Assembly (NCBI RefSeq): GCF_900155965.1
Contig: NZ_FTMG01000001.1
Coordinates: forward strand, 372,001 to 436,000
Origin: Mucilaginibacter lappiensis
GTDB lineage: Bacteria; Bacteroidota; Bacteroidia; Sphingobacteriales; Sphingobacteriaceae
Direction: 5' to 3'
DNA: 64,000 bases
The first letter of the stretch is position 1. The number at the start of each line of letters is the position of its first letter. Below the pieces are notes generated by a model that searched no databases, was not told where the DNA came from, and saw only the letters and a list, made by a program, of their open reading frames with translations. The position numbers and the translations under genes were made by a program. Of this stretch, positions 7,094 to 16,944 are shown piece after piece.

Positions 7094-9487
7094 ATGAAAA
7101 TCATGAAACGAATCCTATTTATTTTATTTCTTACTTGCCCGCTACACTTGCTTGCGCAGTACAGACTGAATGGTACCATTGTGGACGGCGCAGGGGAAAA
7201 ACTGGACGCCGCAACGGTTTCCCTTTGGCATGACGGAACACTCATCAGCACACAATTTGCTCATCTCGGTCAATATGCGTTTGACGTAGATAAACAAATA
7301 ACCTATCAGTTAACGATATCGCTTATCGGTTACAAAGCCGTAAAACTCGATGTTGGGTATCCATTTCATGCCGTTAATACAGTTCTGATGGCCGACAACA
7401 CCCAATTAAAAGAGGTCGTCATCGCCTATAAAAAACCGACGATTGAGCGGAGGAACGACAAGGTGATTTTCAATGTTGAGAATAGCCCGGTGGCAGCAGG
7501 AGGAACGCTGCTGGAAGCAGTTGGGAAGGCACCAGGTGTCCAGGTGAGCTCAACAGGAGCCATATCGGCCTCAAATAAAGGCGTAACCGTTTATATGAAC
7601 GACAAACCTGTTCGGCTGACTGGTGACGACCTATCGACGTATTTGCAGGGTATCCCCGCCGACCAGGTTAGCAAAATTGAAATCATGGTAAACCCATCTG
7701 CAAAATACGAAGCTCAGGGCGGAGCTGTGATCAACATTGTCTCCAAAAAAATTAAAGGGGAAGGTTTTAACGGCAATTTAAATGGCAGCTACACCCAGGG
7801 ACACCTGGCTTCGGGCAAAGCCGGGGGCTTGTTCAATTACAGTAAAGGCAAATGGGGTGTTTATGGCAATTATAGCTTTACCGACCGTAACCAGCGCAGG
7901 GCCATCAATAATGATATTTTGTATGAATCGCAGCCCGGCAATGCTTACTGGGATATCAATAAGATCTTGTTGCCAGTTGCACGAACCCATAATTACACTT
8001 TCGGCCTGGATTACAACATAAACGCCAATCAGGTTTTCGGCATCCTGATTACGGGCAACAACAATACCCTGACCAATAACAGCAATGCATTGACAACGAT
8101 AACCAATGGCCAGAAAACTACGCCGGATTCATTGTTGAACACATTAAACCGCAACGCGGGAAACACCCGACAATACAGTTTCAACGTCAATTACAAAGTA
8201 AAATTTAAAAAACGGCAGGCAAGCCTGAATACCGATATCGATTATGTGCCTTACCATACTGGGAGCACGCAGTCGATCGATAATACGGCTACAAATGCTG
8301 CCGGGATTCCAACATCCGCACCATTCCGCAGCATCTCTCCCTCGATGCAGGATGTCGATATCTGGTCTGGCAAAGTTGATTATGATACCCACCTGAATAA
8401 GCAATTTGAACTGGAAACCGGCATCAAATATAATTCCATCGTAACACGCAATAAATTCGATTTTTTCAATGTGGCATCGGGACAGCAGATGCTCGACCCC
8501 AACAGGAGTGATTATTTCAAATATTCGGAGCAAACAGCCGCCGCCTACGGTATCCTTACCGGGACAATCGGAAAACTGGACGTTAAGGCCGGACTAAGGG
8601 CTGAACGAACCCGGACGACTGGCATTTCCTATTCGGCAGACTCCGTAAATAAAAACAATTATCTGCGCCTCTTTCCCAGCGCCTTTCTAACCTACAGGTT
8701 TAGCGAGGACAATGTGCTTGGGATTGATTTTGCGCGCAGGATTGATCGGCCGGGTTATTCCCAGCTAAATCCGGCAAAAATTTATGCGAGCCCATACGCT
8801 TATTCAACCGGCAATCCTTTCCTGCTGCCCGCAACTTCTACTAACATCGATTTGAATTATACCTTTAAATCGAACTACACGCTGACCGCCAGTTATTATG
8901 CCGTTAGCAATCTAACTAACCAGATCACGGTGCAGGATAATTTAAAACAAACCTTCTTCACCAACTGGGTAAATACAGGCAAGATCCGTGATATCGGGCT
9001 ACAATTGATGACGACGAATAATCCTGCACCCTGGTGGGAAATCAATAATTACATAGAGGGCTATGCCCGCCTTCAGGATTTGCGATACCTTACCGGGCAC
9101 ATCGAAAACAGCTTTCATTATTACATCAAATCAGATAATGCCCTGACACTTTCCAAAGCTAATGGTTGGAAAGCCCAGGTCAGCATGTTTTATGTGGGGC
9201 CTTTACAAACGGGCACTTATCATTTCAGCAAAACCTGGGATGCCAGCACCGGCATCAGTAAGTCACTTTGGAATAACCAGGCAACAGTAAGGTTTGCTGT
9301 AAACGATATCTTTTTAAGTAATCCTATTCATATTCGGGTGGATTACGCAAATCAGCATAACGGATTTCTCTATAGCAACGATTCCCGAAATGCGACAATC
9401 AGTTTAAATTATAAGTTCGGCAGGAAAGTAAATGAAGCACGCAAGCGGCAAACTGCTGCCGAAGATGAAAAACAGCGAAATCATTGA
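7094..9487 (+). CDS. Outer-membrane beta-barrel receptor (TonB-dependent type) with carboxypeptidase-regulatory-like domain
   Basis: 797 residues with signal peptide (MKRILFILFLTCPLHLLAQ). Residues ~20-100 form a CarboxypepD_reg-like beta domain, then ~115-220 a plug (KAPGVQVSSTGAISASNKGVTVYMNDKPV ends in the typical IEIMVNPSAKYEAQGGAVINIVSKK), followed by a ~570-residue barrel with alternating aromatic strands, of the Bacteroidota OMP_b-brl_3 type. The usual terminal aromatic is replaced by a Lys/Arg/Glu-rich tail after the last strand SLNYKFG. ATG at 7103 is an alternative start. It is divergent from the two-component system that probably regulates it. Substrate unknown; no SusD partner is present. 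Confidence 0.9.
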   Translation: MKIMKRILFILFLTCPLHLLAQYRLNGTIVDGAGEKLDAATVSLWHDGTLISTQFAHLGQYAFDVDKQITYQLTISLIGYKAVKLDVGYPFHAVNTVLMADNTQLKEVVIAYKKPTIERRNDKVIFNVENSPVAAGGTLLEAVGKAPGVQVSSTGAISASNKGVTVYMNDKPVRLTGDDLSTYLQGIPADQVSKIEIMVNPSAKYEAQGGAVINIVSKKIKGEGFNGNLNGSYTQGHLASGKAGGLFNYSKGKWGVYGNYSFTDRNQRRAINNDILYESQPGNAYWDINKILLPVARTHNYTFGLDYNINANQVFGILITGNNNTLTNNSNALTTITNGQKTTPDSLLNTLNRNAGNTRQYSFNVNYKVKFKKRQASLNTDIDYVPYHTGSTQSIDNTATNAAGIPTSAPFRSISPSMQDVDIWSGKVDYDTHLNKQFELETGIKYNSIVTRNKFDFFNVASGQQMLDPNRSDYFKYSEQTAAAYGILTGTIGKLDVKAGLRAERTRTTGISYSADSVNKNNYLRLFPSAFLTYRFSEDNVLGIDFARRIDRPGYSQLNPAKIYASPYAYSTGNPFLLPATSTNIDLNYTFKSNYTLTASYYAVSNLTNQITVQDNLKQTFFTNWVNTGKIRDIGLQLMTTNNPAPWWEINNYIEGYARLQDLRYLTGHIENSFHYYIKSDNALTLSKANGWKAQVSMFYVGPLQTGTYHFSKTWDASTGISKSLWNNQATVRFAVNDIFLSNPIHIRVDYANQHNGFLYSNDSRNATISLNYKFGRKVNEARKRQTAAEDEKQRNH

Positions 9488-9550
9488 CAACAGGATTTAG
9501 CCGGTGTAATGTAGGAAATAAGCTTGGAATGAATCTGTTATCAGTCTTTA

Positions 9551-9600
9551 ATGCCAGCAGGAAGCCGGATGTGCGGTCTTTTGCTGGCATTTCGGACTTT
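9551..9600 (+). repeat. Inverted repeat after receptor gene
   Basis: Nine-base arms ATGCCAGCA (9551-9559) and TGCTGGCAT (9592-9600) flank a 32-base loop, 63 bp after the receptor stop. No T-run follows, so it may be a weak terminator or an mRNA end structure. Confidence 0.4.
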
Positions 9601-9900
9601 CAGGATAGGCGGGTCATATTTTTGCCGGTCATTAAAAATCCGTTCCCATTGATGCGCCAAAATTTTAAAGATAGCTACTTTGGCAGATTTTGAGAAATTC
9701 ATTGTAGATAAGGTGTTTATTATAACTAAAAAATAATACTAAAAATTAAGCGTTTGCGTGAGCTAAGTCAATCAAACGATATATTAGGTAAGAGTAAAGA
9801 TAACGGGAATATTCACATCTCACCACTTATAATCTTCAACGTTATAGTAAGAAACTATTTTGCAAGCCGTGTGTTGAACGGCGTTTAGAAATATAAAACA
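9601..9900. other. Intergenic stretch without recognised gene
   Basis: AT-rich sequence between the receptor gene and the sigma factor gene. A 69-codon open frame crosses its left part (from 9484), but it has no recognisable composition or start signal. I see no RNA gene or repeat here. Confidence 0.5.
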
Positions 9901-10500
9901 CTACGTCAAATACTTAATCAATTCTGAAGCAAGTAAAAAAATCACAAACTCTCGATTTAGGTTAAAATACTCTTTAACTGATTTGTTTGCTTTAACAATC
10001 TGATTATTAATTGTAGAGGTGGAGATTCCTAACAAATTGCTCACTTCTTCATGAGTCTTACCCTGAAGTTTACACAGTATATAGACCTGTTGTCTTTGGG
10101 TTGGCAAACATTCAATAGCCCGTTGGAGCATGGCATTGGTTTCTTTCGCTATTATTAACTCTTCCGCATTAGTGTCAAAATCCACATAGTCCGATATTAA
10201 TTTATCTATTAACCGAGCATCTTTAGCAACTTTTCGGAAATATGAATAAACTATATTCTCTGCTACCTTATAGAGAAATGATTTGAATGAGCCTTCTAAA
10301 TTGATCTTCTCCTTCTTCTCCCATATCTTCATAAAAAGATCCTGCAATAACTCCTGCGCAATATCTTCGTCTTTAACTAAACGCAGAATAGTCCGGTACA
10401 AAGGCTTGCTAAACTTATCGTATAAAACGGTAAATGCTTGCTCGCTTCCCTGTTGAAGTTGCTGGAGCATTAGATTAAGATTTTCCTTGTCCGAAGTCAT
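9901..10500 (-). CDS. RNA polymerase sigma-70 factor, ECF subfamily
   Basis: 199 residues from the ATG at 10500; an in-frame ATG at 10590 would add 30 residues unlike the family. Region 2 is clear (FTVLYDKFSKPLYRTILRLV ... ELLQDLFMKIWEKK ... FLYKVAENIVYSYFRK), as is region 4 (LPTQRQQVYILCKLQGKTHEEVSNLLGISTSTINN). This is the Bacteroides-expansion type of ECF factor, normally paired with a FecR-like anti-sigma and SusC/D receptors. No FecR gene is adjacent, so it is an orphan in this window. A short hydrophobic tail (FVIFLLASELIKYL) ends the protein. Confidence 0.92.
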   Translation of the reverse strand: MTSDKENLNLMLQQLQQGSEQAFTVLYDKFSKPLYRTILRLVKDEDIAQELLQDLFMKIWEKKEKINLEGSFKSFLYKVAENIVYSYFRKVAKDARLIDKLISDYVDFDTNAEELIIAKETNAMLQRAIECLPTQRQQVYILCKLQGKTHEEVSNLLGISTSTINNQIVKANKSVKEYFNLNREFVIFLLASELIKYLT

Positions 10501-10657
10501 CGCTTTGCCTTTTTGAATTAAAATCAATGGCAAGCCTTTTAGAATTAGTGGACGGGTATTGTTAAATACAATAGGGCCGGTAACCCGCAAAGTCTATTGT
10601 AGCTAGGCTCTGGTAAGCCAGCCATAACTTTCGAAATGGCCCTCAACAATAAACATA

Positions 10658-10713
10658 AGCGAGCACCAGCCCTATCACATGTATAGGGTATTGATGCTGC
10701 ACTTACGCTCGCT
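10658..10713 (+). repeat. Nested inverted repeats between sigma factor and XRE genes
   Basis: Outer arms AGCGAGC (10658-10664) and GCTCGCT (10707-10713) enclose inner arms CCCTAT (10670-10675) and ATAGGG (10683-10688). The two nested stems could form one branched hairpin. The stretch lies in a gene-free gap of ~440 bp whose right half is strongly AT-rich. Role unknown. Confidence 0.4.
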
Positions 10714-10919
10714 GAGGTTAAATTTACCAGATTTAGCTGCGAGGCTCGTATGCAATACTTATCTTTTTAGAATAGATTGCAAAAGTATACTATTTAAATT
10801 TGTTTAAAACTTATTCGAATTTACAAAAAATAATGTAATACTTAAATTTATTTAGTTTTTACAATATTATATTGACTTTTTACATTAATAATTAAAAAAA
10901 GTCATTAATTTCTGCTTGT

Positions 10920-10927
10920 TATATTTG
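10920..10927 (+). promoter_or_regulatory. Bacteroidota -7 box upstream of XRE gene
   Basis: TATATTTG matches the Bacteroidota -7 consensus TAnnTTTG exactly and ends 16 bp before the XRE start codon. No -33 TTG is seen at the usual 19-21 bp distance, so only half of the promoter is supported. Confidence 0.4.
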
Positions 10928-10943
10928 TTTTACATCGCTAAAA

Positions 10944-11156
10944 ATGAGTAAAACAACGTATAATCGTATAAAATCTGTCTTGGCTGAAAAAGGAAAAAGT
11001 AACATAGATTTAGCCGATTCTCTAAATATCACTCCAGAAACTGTTTCTAGTTGGTGCACTAACTCCGCCCAACCATCCATCAAGAGATTATTTGAAGTTG
11101 CTAATATTTTAGATGTTGATGCAAGAGATTTACTAATTTCCACAAAACACAGTTAA
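10944..11156 (+). CDS. Small XRE/Cro-type helix-turn-helix protein
   Basis: 70 residues, essentially one HTH_3 domain: YNRIKSVLAEKGKSNIDLAD, turn, LNITPETVSSWCTNSAQP as recognition helix and hinge, then a closing helix RLFEVANILDVDARDLL. It binds DNA as a small Cro-like regulator. It follows a strongly AT-rich stretch and lies 157 bp before the large nuclease-like gene in the same direction, the typical arrangement of a regulator with an accessory or defence gene. Confidence 0.88.
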   Translation: MSKTTYNRIKSVLAEKGKSNIDLADSLNITPETVSSWCTNSAQPSIKRLFEVANILDVDARDLLISTKHS

Positions 11157-11313
11157 CTTTCTGGTAAGAAAACAATTGGGACATTCTAATATTTAGTTAA
11201 CACTATCCATAGGCCATAGTTAAGAAGTCCATTCTTGAGAAAATGAACTCATATGTCCATGATGAAGATACTTTAATATTTTTTGCTACCTGAAAAATTC
11301 CTAATTTCCAGCG

Positions 11314-13041
11314 ATGGAAATCCTTGTCACTCCTGAATACCGAAATCTCTTTCCTTTCGAAAACGAAACAATGGAAATGCTGTTATTTGACATTCCGTCC
11401 ATTTCGGTAATTGAGTTGTTGGCCTTGATGGATGCTGAACTTTATGCGCATCAAGAGGATGAAGATTCCCAAGTCAAACTAATGGATCTAATGCTTAACA
11501 GACAACCGCCAGCTGTTATAGGTAACATCATGAGCAATGCGCTGAAAGGGCGACAAACCCACGTTCATTTCTTTAGCCAGCATTATAACATGCACCTCCT
11601 TCATTATGAGCTTATAAATTACCGCGAACTGCCCGTGCCCGAGGGAGATTTAACCCCGGAGCAGGAATTGAGGATTTTCAAAGCTTACTTCCTTGCCGCT
11701 CAGCTTGCCGGAAATACACTCGTTTACAAATCAGAGGGTTTACCGGAGTTCAACGAAGACTACTTTTCCAAAATGCTTTGGCCAGGTCTGGCAGATCAGT
11801 TTGAATTCCATTTTCGTATCAATCCCTATTATTTTATGATCAGGGGAGTGGTTCTGTTAAACCACTTACAATTTCATACACCTTATGGTGCCTATGTCGA
11901 AGCATATTTGCGGCAGCATCAAAAGCCAACGGTTTTAAATTACTTTCTGGATATTTTCCAGATGCTTATCGCAAATACTAAATCATTAAACGATCCCAAT
12001 AGAGATTTCGCCGCCTTTTCAATACAAAGATCTCCAGGTTTTGAATCACTTTTTCGTCAATTTACGATGGATAGGCATCACTACACAAAAACTTACAGCG
12101 GAGGAAAGCAAAATTATGCCGGACTGAAATCGAAACCGCTTTATCAACTTGACGAAAAAAAATGGTTAATCCTCAACTGGGGTTTCCTAGCGAATAAACT
12201 ATATGAGGGGCTGGTCTTTGATTTTTATTTAGAATCAGGCATTGCTTCAGACCCCAAATTCTCTGGAATAACTGCTTTCAAACAATTTATATCCCAAGAG
12301 GTAACCGATCAGAAGTTGTTTCGAAAATTACTCAAGGCTGCGTTTGACCATCGCTACGGAACCTTACTGTTCGATGACGGGCAAATAGCGGGCTTTCCTG
12401 ATGCCTATTACAGGCAAGGAAACCGGGTTTATCTCATAGAGCTTAAAGATGCTTATTTCCCGTCAGAGGCGGCCGGCTCCTATTCTTATGAACAAATAAT
12501 CGCGGCTATTGATAAAAAAATAAATAATAAGGGCAAAGGAACTGGCCAGATAATAAAACAGCTTACATATCTCTCGAAGCAACCGTATGAAGAAGCGGGT
12601 CGTTACAAACACACCCGAAACCTCGAGATTTATCCTGTAATTGTGTATACTGACATTCTATTTAATATGCCGGGCGTTAACTACTATGTCGAACAGTCTT
12701 TCCGGCGCCAAGTAAAGGAACATGATCTCGAAAAACATTTCAAAGTGGTCAAACCTCTGACACTGATGAACATTAGCTATTTAATTGAAATCTTTGACCA
12801 ATTAAAGAAGCCGGAAACTGACTTGGGAAAACTGGTCTGCTATCATCATCAGCAAATCAAAACCCGAAAAAAAAGGCATGATAGAACTAATTCGATGTCC
12901 GACCATATCACTATCTACGATGTGTTTGAACACGTAGTTTCGCATATTTTTCCTGAGCCTCAGGACTGCAGCGATTACATTCGCACCGTCACCCATACGC
13001 TGGACCTGGATGAGGGGGTTCCCGGATGGAAACCCAGATAA
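11314..13041 (+). CDS. PD-(D/E)XK nuclease-like protein of unknown function
   Basis: 575 residues, no signal peptide. The first ~300 residues are mostly helical with no fold I recognise. A restriction-enzyme-like core is visible from ~330: P362-D363 in AGFPDAYY, then after a beta turn E376-L-K378 in RVYLIELKD. This is the PD-x(n)-ExK metal site; GQIIKQL follows at ~410 as the usual helix with Gln/Lys. Members cut DNA or RNA in restriction, repair or defence. An XRE gene precedes it and AT-rich accessory genes follow. The catalytic motif looks intact. Substrate unknown; a DNA-targeting defence role is inference only. Confidence 0.65.
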   Translation: MEILVTPEYRNLFPFENETMEMLLFDIPSISVIELLALMDAELYAHQEDEDSQVKLMDLMLNRQPPAVIGNIMSNALKGRQTHVHFFSQHYNMHLLHYELINYRELPVPEGDLTPEQELRIFKAYFLAAQLAGNTLVYKSEGLPEFNEDYFSKMLWPGLADQFEFHFRINPYYFMIRGVVLLNHLQFHTPYGAYVEAYLRQHQKPTVLNYFLDIFQMLIANTKSLNDPNRDFAAFSIQRSPGFESLFRQFTMDRHHYTKTYSGGKQNYAGLKSKPLYQLDEKKWLILNWGFLANKLYEGLVFDFYLESGIASDPKFSGITAFKQFISQEVTDQKLFRKLLKAAFDHRYGTLLFDDGQIAGFPDAYYRQGNRVYLIELKDAYFPSEAAGSYSYEQIIAAIDKKINNKGKGTGQIIKQLTYLSKQPYEEAGRYKHTRNLEIYPVIVYTDILFNMPGVNYYVEQSFRRQVKEHDLEKHFKVVKPLTLMNISYLIEIFDQLKKPETDLGKLVCYHHQQIKTRKKRHDRTNSMSDHITIYDVFEHVVSHIFPEPQDCSDYIRTVTHTLDLDEGVPGWKPR

Positions 13042-13292
13042 TAACCAGCTTAGCTAATAACCATCTTTTCAATTTTTATTCTTTAGACAATGGGACTATT
13101 TTAATGAGTCCGAAATATCACGATAGCAATAACCTATAAAATCTTCAGGATATTGATTTGATATAGGTCAATTACTTTACACATTGAACTGATTCTTGTT
13201 TTTTTATAAGTAATTTTCCCCTTCAATTTCATTGTATTAATTGTATTATTAGTACAGCAATGACTTTGACAATAAAACCTATTTTATCATAA

Positions 13293-14105
13293 ATGACAAC
13301 CCCTAAGAGTAAAACTTTCAGCAATAAAAATCAAGGAATAAGTATTATTATGGGATCGATATGCATTATTGTGGTCTTCTGTATTTTATTATTTAAAAAC
13401 GAGTTTTCTAATGATCTACGGCTCTATTTGAGAATTTTATTTGCGTTAGGCATTGCAGGGCTTTCTGCTGCATTACTCGGGAATCTTAAAATTAACACGA
13501 TGCATATTAACGGTGTAAGAGCTGCCGGTGGGTTTGCCATGTTTGTTCTCGTTTATATAATTAATCCCGTTGGATTTAAACAAGAGAGTTTCGACATCAC
13601 ATTCATGCTAAAAAATAAAGAGGGAAAATCAATAAAAAATATCGTTGGTAATATCGATCTCTACCTAGGGAACGACAAAATAAGTAAAAAAATTGCCGAA
13701 GATGAAACTGCCGAGTTTAAACAAATACCAATTTCGTATAATGATAATATTACTGAAATTGAGATTCAAATACCAGGCTGGCAATTTCCCAATGGAACTA
13801 ATTATTCGAAAATAAAACTTAATCAAAAAGACGCTATAATAAATATAGAGCACGATGATAGTTTGTGTTGCATTACCGGAACTGTAACAGACGAAGAAGG
13901 TAATTATTTGCAGGACGTAGCAATAATGGTGGATGGCATTAACGCCACTACAAATAAACTAGGCTTTTTTGAATTGAAAATACCGGCTGAGAAGCGAAGG
14001 GAAGAACAAAAAGTGATTGTGGCAAAAACTGGATATAAATCTTTCAATGATAGTGTTTATCCGGCAACTAAAGCCCCCCTAAGCATATCCCTTCAGAAAA
14101 AATGA
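13293..14105 (+). CDS. Membrane protein with C-terminal carboxypeptidase-regulatory-like domain
   Basis: 270 residues. Three hydrophobic helices fill residues ~14-98 (SIIMGSICIIVVFCILLF, LRILFALGIAGLSAALLG, AAGGFAMFVLVYIIN). Two beta-rich modules follow; the second (~192-265, CITGTVTDEEGNYLQDVAIMV to the end) has the CarboxypepD_reg pattern G-x-V-x-D-x-x-G-x-x-L-x-x-V. Its stop overlaps the start of the TPR gene (ATGA), so the two are translated together. Base composition is visibly AT-richer than the flanking core genes, suggesting acquisition. Function unknown. Confidence 0.7.
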   Translation: MTTPKSKTFSNKNQGISIIMGSICIIVVFCILLFKNEFSNDLRLYLRILFALGIAGLSAALLGNLKINTMHINGVRAAGGFAMFVLVYIINPVGFKQESFDITFMLKNKEGKSIKNIVGNIDLYLGNDKISKKIAEDETAEFKQIPISYNDNITEIEIQIPGWQFPNGTNYSKIKLNQKDAIINIEHDDSLCCITGTVTDEEGNYLQDVAIMVDGINATTNKLGFFELKIPAEKRREEQKVIVAKTGYKSFNDSVYPATKAPLSISLQKK

Positions 14106-16183
14106 AACTATTACCTCTATTAACAGTATTAGTCCTGCTGGGAAACAGTACTTATTCTCAAAACTCTATTTTAAGAGGACGTGTTACTATTCAAAATAGT
14201 GGTTTTATACCTTTGACAAATGCTCAGGTTAGAAGCGAAGGGGCGACAGCACAGACAACCGATTCCCGCGGATCATTTAAGCTCATTTATTCCAATAAAA
14301 TACCAGGTAGCTCTATACACATAGATATTCAGAAAACTGGCTATCAGGTAGTGAATAACAAAGACCTGTCTACAAAAATAAGTATTGATGAATTGGACAC
14401 CTTAAAAATTTGGGTTTGTAAAACAGATGAATTGGCGAAGCGTAAGATCCAATTTTACAACATCAATGTGAAACAGATCACAGAAAAATATAATTCCATC
14501 ATTAAAAATTTGACCTATCAAAAAAAGATAACAGCAGATACGCTGCAAAAACTTGAAAAAAGCAAAGTTTTGTTGATAGCCAATGTCAAGGAACTCGTTG
14601 ATGAATTTACCGTTAAAAACCTTGATGAAAGCAGCGAATTAAATAAACAAGCCTACTTACTCGTGCAGAATGGAAGGGCGGATGAGGCAATTAAAATTTT
14701 GGAAGATAAATCATTGTATGAAAGTTTAGATATCGCCAGAAAGGAACTTGCCGAGTCAAAAAAATTGGATAGCATATCACATGCGAAACTTCAAAATGCA
14801 AAAGAAGCAATTGAACAAATCGCTGAAAGCTTTAGTTTAAAAGCAAAACTGTTTGAACAAAATTTCGATTTTGTTAATGCCGAAAAAAATTACAAAAAGG
14901 CTATGCTCGCTGATACTTCCGATTCGTTCAATACAGTTCAGTATGCCAAATTTTTAAATGCTCAAAATCGGATGTTTGACGTGATACCGATTCTTCGAAA
15001 AGCCCTGATCATCACTTTGGCTGAACAAAGCAAAGCATTCATATACGACTTATTAGGAGACACCTATTTGACTTTAAATAATATCGATTCAGCTAAAAGC
15101 AATTATTTTAAAGCCTTAGACATCTATAACGATTGGTATCCTACTGATCCATGGATTTATGACGGGCACTTAGCGATTGAATTAAATAATATAGGGCTAT
15201 TGTATACACGATCCGGACAATTCCAACCAGCGAAGTATTATCTGCAAAAGTCACTCGAGTTTTACGATAGGTTAGTTCAAATTAGTCCACTAGAATATAC
15301 TCCAAATCTTTCCTTAACAACAGCCACATTAGGAGAATCCTATATGAATATTGGGGATCTAGATTCTGCAAAATTCTTCCTTAAAAAGTCTTTGCAAATA
15401 TTTACTGCGATGGATACGTCACTAATGTCCGGTAATCAACAAACCCTTTCAGCGATATATGACGATTTAGGCATCATATATTCTCACATGAGTATTTTAG
15501 ACACTGCTCTCACTTATCATTTGAAGGCATTGCCTATAAGAAGAAAATTGGCCGGTGAGAACTTTGATCGACACGTACATGATCTAGCAAATACATTAAA
15601 TAACTTGGGAAACGTCTATAACGCGGAGGGGAAATATAACGAAGCGGTCGCGAAATTCACGGAATGCTTGGACTTATTAAAAAAAGTCAGCACAAATAAT
15701 CCAGATGAAAAATTCAGGATTGCGCTAACGAACATAAATCTTGGAAATTCATACAAACATTTGGAAAAGCCTGAGACGGCGGAAAAACATTATAAAATGT
15801 CCTTAGATTTTTTTGCTAACGTTCAATCGAACAATTATTATACCGAGCAATATGCAAAAGCATGCTTCATAATCGCAGGCTTTTATAAGTACCAGAAAAA
15901 TAATCGGGAAGCTGCTGACCTTTATGTTAAGGCGTTAGGAATCTATAAAGTGATGGGGAAGAACCATCAACAACTCGATTTCTATTATTATATGCGAGTT
16001 GTGTATAATCTTTGCGATATCTACCAAATGGAATATATTCGAAATAAAGACATCAAGTACAAAAGGTTAGGATTTGATCTCATTAATGATTACAATAAAT
16101 TGATTACGATTCAAGGCATCAATCTGCCATCTGAATTTTCAACAAGAATAGATGAGTTTAAGAAAATCTTTAGTGATAAATAA
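14102..16183 (+). CDS. Exported TPR-repeat protein with N-terminal carboxypeptidase-regulatory-like domain
   Basis: 693 residues. Signal peptide (MKLLPLLTVLVLLGNSTYSQ), then a CarboxypepD_reg-like domain to ~100 (ILRGRVTIQNSGFIPLTNAQVRSEG), a helical, probably coiled-coil segment ~115-240, and about eight to ten tetratricopeptide repeats from ~245 to ~650 (for example LNNIGLLYTRSGQFQPAKYYLQ and LNNLGNVYNAEGKYNEAVAKF). TPR arrays bind partner proteins. It is coupled to the membrane protein before it, and both carry the same beta domain, so they probably form an envelope complex. AT-rich like its partner. Specific role unknown. Confidence 0.8.
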   Translation: MKLLPLLTVLVLLGNSTYSQNSILRGRVTIQNSGFIPLTNAQVRSEGATAQTTDSRGSFKLIYSNKIPGSSIHIDIQKTGYQVVNNKDLSTKISIDELDTLKIWVCKTDELAKRKIQFYNINVKQITEKYNSIIKNLTYQKKITADTLQKLEKSKVLLIANVKELVDEFTVKNLDESSELNKQAYLLVQNGRADEAIKILEDKSLYESLDIARKELAESKKLDSISHAKLQNAKEAIEQIAESFSLKAKLFEQNFDFVNAEKNYKKAMLADTSDSFNTVQYAKFLNAQNRMFDVIPILRKALIITLAEQSKAFIYDLLGDTYLTLNNIDSAKSNYFKALDIYNDWYPTDPWIYDGHLAIELNNIGLLYTRSGQFQPAKYYLQKSLEFYDRLVQISPLEYTPNLSLTTATLGESYMNIGDLDSAKFFLKKSLQIFTAMDTSLMSGNQQTLSAIYDDLGIIYSHMSILDTALTYHLKALPIRRKLAGENFDRHVHDLANTLNNLGNVYNAEGKYNEAVAKFTECLDLLKKVSTNNPDEKFRIALTNINLGNSYKHLEKPETAEKHYKMSLDFFANVQSNNYYTEQYAKACFIIAGFYKYQKNNREAADLYVKALGIYKVMGKNHQQLDFYYYMRVVYNLCDIYQMEYIRNKDIKYKRLGFDLINDYNKLITIQGINLPSEFSTRIDEFKKIFSDK

Positions 16184-16307
16184 AACCTCCTCATAAAAAG
16201 GAATTCGCTGAAAAATTATAATTTTATATTAATTAAGTGCTGCCCCCTCTTGTCTACACGAAAAAACTTTAACTTTACGTAAATACCTTATCACTAAATT
16301 ATCTGCA

Positions 16308-16880
16308 ATGAGAAAATTTAATTTCACAATAATTACCTCATTTATACTCCTGTTACTTTCCTTTACGGCGGATGCTCAGCTTAAAACCAAAGTGGTCAAT
16401 GGCCAGATCGTTATCGATGATGGCTCGATGGTCTTTAGAAGAGCTCAATATAAGTCCTTAGCCGACAGCCTGGATAAGAACATAAAAGCCCATCCTAACG
16501 ATACCACCAGCCTATTTTTCAGAGCCCTGATCTATTTGCGTTCTAACGATGCTATGGCGAAGCCTGCTCAAAGAACAAAAGGCGCGCTGGAAGACCTGAC
16601 TGTTGCCAGGAATATGGCAGAGAAAGCGAACGACCTAAAAATGAAAGATTTCAGATTGAAGGTACTTAGAGCAGGTATATACAAAGAATTAGTATATCGC
16701 TTTACAGGAGATGAATCGTGGATGTTTAACAGCAAACAGATAGCAGAAAGAAAAAGCCTGTTCGACAACTATAAAGTACTAACCAATAAATACTACAACG
16801 AACTGGCGCTATTGGATAGTAATAACGCATACGATTATCAAAAATTAAAGGTGAAAGATAATTATCCTTTGAGTAAATAG
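16308..16880 (+). CDS. Exported TPR-like hypothetical protein
   Basis: 190 residues with a clear signal peptide (FTIITSFILLLLSFTADAQ). The mature part is helical, with a TPR-like pair around LADSLDKNIKAHPNDTTSLFFRALIYLRSNDAM and DLTVARNMAEKANDLKMKDF. I recognise no named family. It lies 124 bp after the large TPR gene in the same direction, so it may belong to the same envelope function. Confidence 0.7.
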   Translation: MRKFNFTIITSFILLLLSFTADAQLKTKVVNGQIVIDDGSMVFRRAQYKSLADSLDKNIKAHPNDTTSLFFRALIYLRSNDAMAKPAQRTKGALEDLTVARNMAEKANDLKMKDFRLKVLRAGIYKELVYRFTGDESWMFNSKQIAERKSLFDNYKVLTNKYYNELALLDSNNAYDYQKLKVKDNYPLSK

Positions 16881-16944
16881 TTATTATATCTGGACCATCA
16901 GAGAAATATGATGACAGTAAAATTTCGTCCAATACTATCCTTAC

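Noticed and set aside
9484-9693. 69-codon open frame after the receptor gene
   Set aside because: It overlaps the receptor stop and has no recognisable family, no convincing start and contains the inverted repeat 9551-9600.
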